64,000 nt of DNA from Streptomyces fumanus (GTDB lineage: Bacteria > Actinomycetota > Actinomycetes > Streptomycetales > Streptomycetaceae): assembly GCF_014655295.1 (NCBI RefSeq), contig NZ_BNBI01000025.1:1-64000 (forward strand), read 5' to 3'. How positions within the stretch are numbered: the first letter of the stretch is position 1; each line of letters starts with the position of its first letter. Position numbers and translations under genes: made by a program. The notes beneath the pieces are model-generated. The model saw only the letters and a list, made by a program, of their open reading frames with translations. It had not been told where the DNA came from and ran no database searches. Shown piece by piece: positions 58,747 to 64,000 of the stretch.

Positions 58747-60384
58747 TCACTTCCCATCCGCGGTGAGCCACCGAAGGGTGCCGGTGATGGTGTCCTGTAC
58801 GGCGTCCTCGCTGCCGGAGAGGAGGGCGTCCAGCAGACCGAGACCCGGGGTGTCCTTGCGGTAGACCAGCACGAGAGCCGCGTCGTCGTCCGGGAGCGTC
58901 TCCGGGAGCGTGTGCAGCGGCATCATCGGACCGGTCGTGATGCGGGCGGCCCGCACCTCGCCGGCCGCCACGGCGCGGGGCCGGTGCCCGATCCGGTGCA
59001 CCAGGTCGTGCGTAGGGTCGTCGTCCTCCCGGCACCCTCCCGGGCCCGGGCACGGCCGGGGCTGCGGTTCGGCGCCGTGGCGGCGGGCCAGCTCCCCGCA
59101 CAGCTCCGCGAGCCGCCGCACGCCGAGGGTGCGGGTCTCGCCCGCAGCGACGGAGCGGGCCAGCGTCTCGGTCTCGCGCACCAGGTGCTCGGGCGCCATG
59201 TGGAAGGCGTTCGGCAGGTCCAGGTGTTCCCGGCCCTCGGCCGTGAGCGTCGGGGTCATCGAGCCCCGGGCCGGTCCCACCCAGGTCACGGTGTCGGGGG
59301 CGGTATCGAAGTCGGTGACGCGGTGGGGCTCGAACCGGGTCTTGCCCTCGGACTCGACCGGGTACGGCTTGCGGCCGGTGCGGATCAGGCGCTCCATCTC
59401 CGCCCGCGCGGCCTGCGGGGTCTGATCGGGGAACAGGCCGGACATGCGGAAGAGGTCGGCGGCCTCGTCCAGCGTCAGCACGATGCGGTCGCCCTGACCG
59501 CCGGTGCGCTCCTGCTGGACGGACAGCAGGGCGGCGAGCATGTCCGTGGCCGATGCGGCCGTCTTGCCGGGGGTGGTCTTCTCCAGCTCGGCGCGGAGTC
59601 GGAGGAGTTCGACGGTCTGGTCCTGGAGCTTGGTGGCGGCCCAGTTCTGGGCGGCCTCCGCCTCGACGTCCTCGTCGGCGTCCCGGCGGTAGCGCTCGGC
59701 GACGGCGGCGCAATCGTCCTCGGTGCACAGCACGCGGGCCACCGCCTCGGCGGAGCCGTCGGGGTGCTCGGTGACCTCGACGTCGGGCTCGGCCAGCTCG
59801 GCGGCGACGCACGCGGAGACCATCCGCAGGAGCCCCTGGGCGTTCTCCCTCAGTGCGGTGAGGCGGTCGGCGGTGAGCGGTACGGAGACCGCGCCGACGC
59901 TCCAGCGCACGCGGTGCAGGTGGACGGTGTAGCGGTGGGCGGGATCGCCCGGCGCCAGCAGGGGGACACTCAGGGACATAAGGAAATCGGCCTTTCCGGT
60001 GACAGGAATCGGCAGGTCGGTGGGGTCCTCGTAGAAGCGCACGGCCTCCAGCGCGTCCCGGGCCACCTGTGCGGCGTCCTGGTAGCAGCTCCAGCCGTCG
60101 CGGGGCAGGTCGTACCGGCCGCGCGTCTCGTAGGCGGCCATCGCTGCGGTGGCTTCGGCGTGGGCCCGCAGCGCCTTGGCCCGCTGCTCCTTTCGCTCGG
60201 AGGCCAGGGCCACGCCGGTGAGGTGTCCGTCGGCTAGCAGGCGGTCCTGGAGCGCGGCGGCCGCGCGATAGCCGATGCGCAGGCGGCGTTGCAGGGTCGA
60301 CTGGGAGACGTGCCCGAACTGGGTGGCGAGGTGCACCGCCGCAGCGTAGTCCCGGCTGTCCGCCTCCGTGCCGATCCGCGTCAT
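58747..60384 (-). CDS. Protein with FtsK-gamma-like winged helix
   Basis: This 545-residue protein begins with a segment like the FtsK gamma domain, which reads oriented DNA sequences: AVHLATQFGHVSQSTLQRRL, then RIGYRAAAALQDRLLADGHL (about 15-58). The rest has no ATPase signature. It carries a Cys stretch (CPGPGGCREDDDP) and TLTLDEAADLFRMSGLF-type helices in the middle. ATG at 60384 overlaps the upstream stop. It may guide the recombinase or translocase to sites. Confidence 0.8.
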   Translation of the reverse strand: MTRIGTEADSRDYAAAVHLATQFGHVSQSTLQRRLRIGYRAAAALQDRLLADGHLTGVALASERKEQRAKALRAHAEATAAMAAYETRGRYDLPRDGWSCYQDAAQVARDALEAVRFYEDPTDLPIPVTGKADFLMSLSVPLLAPGDPAHRYTVHLHRVRWSVGAVSVPLTADRLTALRENAQGLLRMVSACVAAELAEPDVEVTEHPDGSAEAVARVLCTEDDCAAVAERYRRDADEDVEAEAAQNWAATKLQDQTVELLRLRAELEKTTPGKTAASATDMLAALLSVQQERTGGQGDRIVLTLDEAADLFRMSGLFPDQTPQAARAEMERLIRTGRKPYPVESEGKTRFEPHRVTDFDTAPDTVTWVGPARGSMTPTLTAEGREHLDLPNAFHMAPEHLVRETETLARSVAAGETRTLGVRRLAELCGELARRHGAEPQPRPCPGPGGCREDDDPTHDLVHRIGHRPRAVAAGEVRAARITTGPMMPLHTLPETLPDDDAALVLVYRKDTPGLGLLDALLSGSEDAVQDTITGTLRWLTADGK

Positions 60385-60578
60385 GGGCAGTCACCCTCTC
60401 GCGTGAGAGCAGCCCGGGCGACTCGGGCGAGGCGGTCGAAGTCGGCACTGGTGAGCGGACCGCCGTCCGGACGGACGTAGTCGATGGTGAGGTGCGACCG
60501 GACCTGCACCCGGAACAGTTCAAGCTGCCCCGGATACGGACGTGTTGACTCAGCCGCCGGCGCGGCCGGGCCGTTCAC
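60381..60578 (-). CDS. Small protein with QLELF motif
   Basis: This 65-residue protein (MNGPAAPAAESTRPYPGQLE...) holds QLELF (encoded at 60513-60527), a clamp-binding-like motif, after a Pro/Ala linker. A charged helix follows. GTG at 60578 overlaps the previous stop (GTGA). It may tether replication factors. Confidence 0.7.
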   Translation of the reverse strand: MNGPAAPAAESTRPYPGQLELFRVQVRSHLTIDYVRPDGGPLTSADFDRLARVARAALTREGDCP

Positions 60579-61567
60579 CGGTGCCCCGGCTGCGGGACCT
60601 GGTGGGCGAGGGAGCGGGCCAAGGTATCGGCGATCGTGTCGAGAGCGGCCCTAAGGGCGAGATGGTCGGCGCCGGTCAGCTCCCCGAGCGGCCTGGCGGT
60701 GTCCAGCAGAGTCCATCCCTCGGGGGCGGCGTCGCGCCGCTCGGCCTGGCGGATGCCGACCTCGACCCGGTCGCCGTCCAGGTGGAGCAGCCGCACGGTG
60801 GCGTCCTCCACTACCCACTGCTCGGCGGCGAGCCGGTCCGAGATCCGGGCCAGGGCCCGTCCGGCCAGGTGCTCCCCGCTCACCCCCTCGGCGGCGAGGA
60901 CCTGCGCGTGGTGCAGGGCCGCGCGCAGCCGATCGACCAGGTCGTGGACCAGTTCGTCACGGCCCCACTGCCGGTGGGCGTCGCTGTCCCGGTCGAGCAG
61001 TTCGGCGATGCGGAAGAAGGCCCTGGTCAGGTCCCAGGCCGTCTCGGCGAGCGGGTCGGCGCCGGCGCCGAGCATCGCCGGGCGCACCACGGAGTCCATC
61101 AGCAGGGCGAGTTCGTGCACGGCGTCGGCCGCCAGCGGCGTGTACTGCGGCGTCGGTGCGGGCGCGGCCTCCTTGTCGGTGGGCTCGATGCCGCGGGCGC
61201 GCAGGTCCTCGTACACGGTGTCGCGGGAGACGCCCGCGGCCGCGGCGAGACCGGCGATGGTGCGGGTGCCCGCCCACCAGGCGGCGGCCATCAGGTCGGC
61301 CCGGTTGTCCGGCAGCCGCTCCCGGCGGGCGGCCCACCCCCGCAGCGCGGCGAGGGAGGCGCGCACCATGTCCGCCTCCTCGTACGTGGCGACCGGCAGC
61401 AGCATGCCGCCCGCCTCCTCGACCCGGGCGCGCAGCCGCGCGGTGAACTCCGGGGGCGCCGCGGCGGACGTCTTGTCCGGGCCGCCGGCGGTGAGGGCCG
61501 CCGGGGCGGGGGGCGGCTGCGGCGGGGCGGCATCCCCGCGCGGTACGCCGTCGTCGTGCTCGGGCAC
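60575..61567 (-). CDS. HTH-containing protein, first gene of the coupled operon
   Basis: This 330-residue protein has a Pro/Ala-rich N-terminus and a HTH-like region (TIAGLAAAAGVSRDTVYEDL, about 100-119). A long helical C-terminus follows, with repeated A-x-L-x-x-L patterns. GTG at 61567 follows GGAGGAGA. It sits just behind the triple operator and is the best candidate for the operon's own regulator. Confidence 0.8.
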   Translation of the reverse strand: MPEHDDGVPRGDAAPPQPPPAPAALTAGGPDKTSAAAPPEFTARLRARVEEAGGMLLPVATYEEADMVRASLAALRGWAARRERLPDNRADLMAAAWWAGTRTIAGLAAAAGVSRDTVYEDLRARGIEPTDKEAAPAPTPQYTPLAADAVHELALLMDSVVRPAMLGAGADPLAETAWDLTRAFFRIAELLDRDSDAHRQWGRDELVHDLVDRLRAALHHAQVLAAEGVSGEHLAGRALARISDRLAAEQWVVEDATVRLLHLDGDRVEVGIRQAERRDAAPEGWTLLDTARPLGELTGADHLALRAALDTIADTLARSLAHQVPQPGHR

Positions 61568-61587
61568 GTCGTCTCCTCCATCCGAAT

Positions 61588-61658
61588 AAGTGTCGACTGA
61601 CTCGACACTTACCGGACCATAGTGTCGAGTCAGTCGACATGTCGAGCCGTTCGACACT
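61588..61658. promoter_or_regulatory. Three tandem TGTCGA-N5-TCGACA operators
   Basis: Palindromes at 61588-61610 (AAGTGTCGA-ctgac-TCGACACTT), 61621-61640 and 61639-61658 lie upstream of the leftward operon and 220 nt from the divergent operon at 61881. They are symmetrical around a 5-nt centre, typical of dimeric regulator sites. Confidence 0.7.
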
Positions 61659-61712
61659 TTCGGGTCCTTCGCGGACCGGGAACTTGACGCCGCCTCGTGT
61701 CCGGTTTGTCGC

Positions 61713-61736
61713 CTCGGATATGGCACATTATCCGAG
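61713..61736. promoter_or_regulatory. Inverted repeat CTCGGATA-N8-TATCCGAG
   Basis: A perfect 8-bp inverted repeat in the divergent intergenic region; possible operator of the rightward genes. Confidence 0.55.
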
Positions 61737-61880
61737 CCGAGACGCACCGTGCCACCATATCACCCGAACGAGTGTAGAAATCTCGCCAACTTCTCCGGGG
61801 TCTATACGGAGAGGGGTCCGGCGGGTCATACTCCCCATGTACGCCCCGGAGAACCGGGCAAGTATCTGTCGGAAGGTCTC

Positions 61881-62561
61881 ATGAAGATCACCATTGAAGG
61901 CGCCTCGGAGGAGTTCGAGCGGAAACTGCTCGACCTGCTCGCCGAGCACCGTCACGAACTGGCGGTCACCGCGGACACCGAGTGGACGGTCGAGCGCGCC
62001 GAACGCTACCTCCGTTCGCTCCCCGCCGGCGCCCGCCGGTTCGCCGAGATGGTCGTGGTCGACGGCGACGGCTACGCCGATGCCGACACCCTGCGCAGCG
62101 TCCTCGGCAAGCTCAACGGGCCGACGGTCGCCCTGTCCCGGGCCATCCCGCGCGGCGTGCGCGAGGGCTGGTGGCCGGAGGGCACCCGGGCGCCCATCAC
62201 CGTGGTGTACGACCCGGAGAACCCCTCGTGGCAGAAGGCCAAGGGGTACGAGATGACCAGCGAGAACGTTCCCGTCTTCCGGTCCGCCATCGCCCGCATG
62301 GCCATCGCCAAGGGCGCCGCAGAGGCCATGGGAATCACCCCGGGCGGCCCCGGCAAGACCACCACCAGGGTGCGGATCGTCGCCGACCCGGGCGTAAACC
62401 TCGTTGACGCGGACGGCGGTTCACTGCCGCACGACGACGAGGACGAGGACGACGGCGTGATGGAGTGCCACGTCTGCCTCCAGCCGTACGAGGTGGACGA
62501 GGAGGGCACCGCCTCCCACCTGGACACCAGCCGCGACGCCAACCACACCCCGAGGAGCTGA
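61881..62561 (+). CDS. Hypothetical plasmid protein with Cys motif
   Basis: This 226-residue protein (MKITIEGASEEFERKLLDLL...) opens with a charged helical region. It has an alpha/beta core, an acidic patch (HDDEDEDDGVME) and a terminal Cys pair (MECHVCLQPYEVDEEGTASH). ATG at 61881 follows GGAAGG. It heads the divergent operon. No family recognised; similar proteins occur on Streptomyces plasmids. Confidence 0.78.
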   Translation: MKITIEGASEEFERKLLDLLAEHRHELAVTADTEWTVERAERYLRSLPAGARRFAEMVVVDGDGYADADTLRSVLGKLNGPTVALSRAIPRGVREGWWPEGTRAPITVVYDPENPSWQKAKGYEMTSENVPVFRSAIARMAIAKGAAEAMGITPGGPGKTTTRVRIVADPGVNLVDADGGSLPHDDEDEDDGVMECHVCLQPYEVDEEGTASHLDTSRDANHTPRS

Positions 62562-62563
62562 CC

Positions 62564-62860
62564 ATGGGCGCCAGCACGGCATGGGGGCACGCGGTCGTCC
62601 CGCTCACCGGCGACAAGCTCGCGCTCGCCATCGAGCTGGGCGAGACGTGCGGTGCCCGCGGCTGCGCGAAGTCCCCGACCTGGGTCACCTCCTACAGCTA
62701 CGTCACCGGGCGGGCCGGGCGCACCAGCAAGCGGCACCAGCGGGTCTGCGCCGACCACGCCCTCAACTTCGCCGACAAGCACGACCTCCTGCTCACCCAC
62801 GACGCGCGCCGCGCGGCCGCGGGCGACTGGGACAACTACGAGGAGGACCAGCAGCCGTGA
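62564..62860 (+). CDS. Hypothetical protein
   Basis: This 98-residue protein (MGASTAWGHAVVPLTGDKLA...) has a CGARGC pair and a basic helix (GRAGRTSKRHQRVCADHALN). ATG at 62564 follows GAGGAG and is separated from the previous stop by 2 nt. Function unknown. Confidence 0.75.
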   Translation: MGASTAWGHAVVPLTGDKLALAIELGETCGARGCAKSPTWVTSYSYVTGRAGRTSKRHQRVCADHALNFADKHDLLLTHDARRAAAGDWDNYEEDQQP

Positions 62861-63165
62861 CCACCCGCATCCCGCGCAACGCCAAGCGGGTCTTCTACGC
62901 CACCGAGAGCACCACCCGGACCACGCCCGACGGGGAGGTCATCCGGTGCGCCGGGCGCGAGCAGCGCTCCACCACCTTCCGCGAGGCGCGGAAGTTCCTG
63001 GACGACCTCGGCGTCCCGGGCGGCGTCTCCGTGTGGACCGCGCGCAGCCAGCAGACCAACGCCTACGCCGACCGCCGCGCGGACGGCACGTGGGTGGCCC
63101 TGGACCGGCTGACCGGCACCTGGGAGCCGCTGCCCGAGGAGACCGCGACGGAGGGACCGGCATGA
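62857..63165 (+). CDS. Hypothetical protein
   Basis: This 102-residue protein (MTTRIPRNAKRVFYATESTT...) is rich in charged beta-strand-like segments (GGVSVWTARSQQTNAYADRR). GTG at 62857 overlaps the previous stop (GTGA). Function unknown. Confidence 0.75.
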   Translation: MTTRIPRNAKRVFYATESTTRTTPDGEVIRCAGREQRSTTFREARKFLDDLGVPGGVSVWTARSQQTNAYADRRADGTWVALDRLTGTWEPLPEETATEGPA

Positions 63166-63362
63166 GCCTCCGCACGATCCTGCTCGCGGTGCTGCCGGCC
63201 GGACTGCTCGGCATCGCCACGGCGGCCGCCGTGTGGCTGCCCGGCGGCGGTGACCTGTCCTGGACGCGCTTCCTGCTCGGGTGCGCGCTCTGGCTGGTCG
63301 CCCAGATCGGCGGCAGCGCCGTCCTCGGCTACTTCGTCGGGCGCCGCTGGGGGCTGGGATGA
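63162..63362 (+). CDS. Small two-span membrane protein
   Basis: This 66-residue protein has two TM segments (ILLAVLPAGLLGIATAAAVW and FLLGCALWLVAQIGGSAVLG). ATG at 63162 overlaps the previous stop (ATGA). It is too short for a known enzyme. Confidence 0.78.
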   Translation: MSLRTILLAVLPAGLLGIATAAAVWLPGGGDLSWTRFLLGCALWLVAQIGGSAVLGYFVGRRWGLG

Positions 63363-63781
63363 TCGGCTACGACATCACCCAGGACCCGGCGTACGTGTGC
63401 CTGCCCCGGGGCGAGTTCGAGTGGCTGCGCGCCTGCTACTGGTCGCCGATGACCGGCATGCGCGACGTCGCCGCGAACCTCCTGATCGAGTGGGGTCACC
63501 GTCCCGAGGACCACCCGGAGGTGGTCGACGCGCTGGAGATCGAGCTGTCCGGCGCCCTGGTCGAGACCGCGTCCGACGTGATGCGCGAGCACGGTCTTCC
63601 CGACCGCCGCGTGCAGCCGGAGGGGGCGCCGACGGAACCCGTCTGGAAGTGCCCCGACTGCGACACCAACAACGCCCGCCGGGCGGACGCCGTCTGCCTC
63701 GTCTGCGGCCGCGACCGCCCCGCCTCCCGGGTCCGCATCAACCTGCCCGCCGCCAACCCCGTCCATGAGGAGACGACATGA
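63359..63781 (+). CDS. Zinc-ribbon hypothetical protein
   Basis: This 140-residue protein has a C-terminal zinc ribbon, WKCPDCDTNNARRADAVCLV followed by CGRDRP (CxxC ... CxxC). ATG at 63359 overlaps the previous stop. The N-terminal region is helical. It may bind nucleic acid. Confidence 0.78.
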   Translation: MIGYDITQDPAYVCLPRGEFEWLRACYWSPMTGMRDVAANLLIEWGHRPEDHPEVVDALEIELSGALVETASDVMREHGLPDRRVQPEGAPTEPVWKCPDCDTNNARRADAVCLVCGRDRPASRVRINLPAANPVHEETT

Positions 63782-64000
63782 CGTTATCGCCCGACGCGCT
63801 GACCACGGCGGACACGCTGTGGCAGCACCTCATCGAGCACCAGCCCGCGGTGGCCGCCGCGCTCGCCATGCAGGTGCGCGCCCTGCCCGAGGACTGGTCG
63901 CAGCGCGTCCTCGGCGTGGCCCGGCCGCACGCCGCGCTGGAGCTGCCCGCCACCGGCGACGTGCCCATGGAGATCGAGCCGTACGACGCCGCCGACTGGG
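63778..64000 (+). CDS. Hypothetical protein, truncated by window end
   Basis: 74 residues are visible (MTLSPDALTTADTLWQHLIE...); the gene continues beyond the window. ATG at 63778 overlaps the previous stop (ATGA). The visible part is helical, with acidic regions. No family recognised. Confidence 0.7.
   Translation, partial: MTLSPDALTTADTLWQHLIEHQPAVAAALAMQVRALPEDWSQRVLGVARPHAALELPATGDVPMEIEPYDAADW

Noticed and set aside
1..64000. CRISPR array or cas genes
   Set aside because: No set of regularly spaced 25-40-nt repeats with unique spacers and no cas motifs; the repeats seen are leaders, iterons, an 8-mer array and coding repeats.
1..64000. Linear plasmid telomere
   Set aside because: No terminal array of palindromes at either window edge; the GNA-loop hairpins at 9931 and 15891 are internal.

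Overview
The window is high-GC actinobacterial DNA, most likely part of a large Streptomyces conjugative plasmid (possibly linear) or an element derived from one. The pointers are the GC-rich third codon positions, frequent GTG starts, many 4-nt start/stop overlaps, leaderless-looking promoters, and the density of replication, partition, transfer and plasmid-specific hypothetical genes. No rRNA, ribosomal-protein or core metabolic gene is visible. Species cannot be assigned by eye, and no plasmid telomere is seen in the window.

Layout. 0-5.3 kb: a cell-wall hydrolase (lytic transglycosylase + NlpC/P60) converging on a mobilisation operon (MobC-like protein, relaxase, accessory protein) with a candidate oriT. 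5.2-8 kb: a small coiled-coil gene and a three-gene regulatory cassette (XRE regulator, HATPase, small protein). 8-15.8 kb: eight leftward accessory genes in three operons (C5 DNA methyltransferase; HTH protein, Cys-rich protein, PP-loop/PAPS-reductase-like protein, acidic protein; three unknowns). They have three near-identical promoters, and every gene but the 3'-terminal context shares a leader hairpin with a constant 8-nt loop and a different stem each time. Two copies of a strongly folded 160-nt repeat bracket this block. 16.2-20 kb: the replication operon (DnaB-type helicase with three small genes) next to an initiator gene that carries 21-bp iterons. 20.4-21.9 kb: GNAT acetyltransferase and GntR regulator with paired operators. 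22-33 kb: a tRNA-like element and a rightward transfer cluster, ending in an FtsK/TraB-type DNA translocase and small membrane or Cys-rich proteins. 33.2-35.7 kb: ParA/ParB-type partition with palindromic parS candidates. 36-49.4 kb: one giant methyltransferase-helicase. 49.7-52.3 kb: secreted protein, tandem Phd-like antitoxin, HTH protein, DUF6233-like protein. 52.5-54.6 kb: an IS4-family insertion with a passenger gene and a 10-bp target duplication. 54.8-61.6 kb: a tightly coupled leftward operon ending in a tyrosine recombinase. 61.9-64 kb: a divergent rightward operon of plasmid hypotheticals running off the window.

How it fits together (inference): the initiator and helicase replicate the element and ParA/ParB keep it. 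A GntR repressor probably holds the transfer cluster off. The relaxase, MobC and oriT process DNA for transfer, and the FtsK/TraB-type pump and wall hydrolase help move it. The methyltransferases and the giant DarB-like protein may shield incoming DNA from restriction. Several unrelated proteins carry QLxLF-type motifs that resemble sliding-clamp binding sites. The strongest candidates for undescribed biology are the constant-loop/variable-stem leader family, the covarying 160-nt structured repeats, the anticodon-less tRNA-like element, the CCGTACGG cluster, and the coupled recombinase operon.
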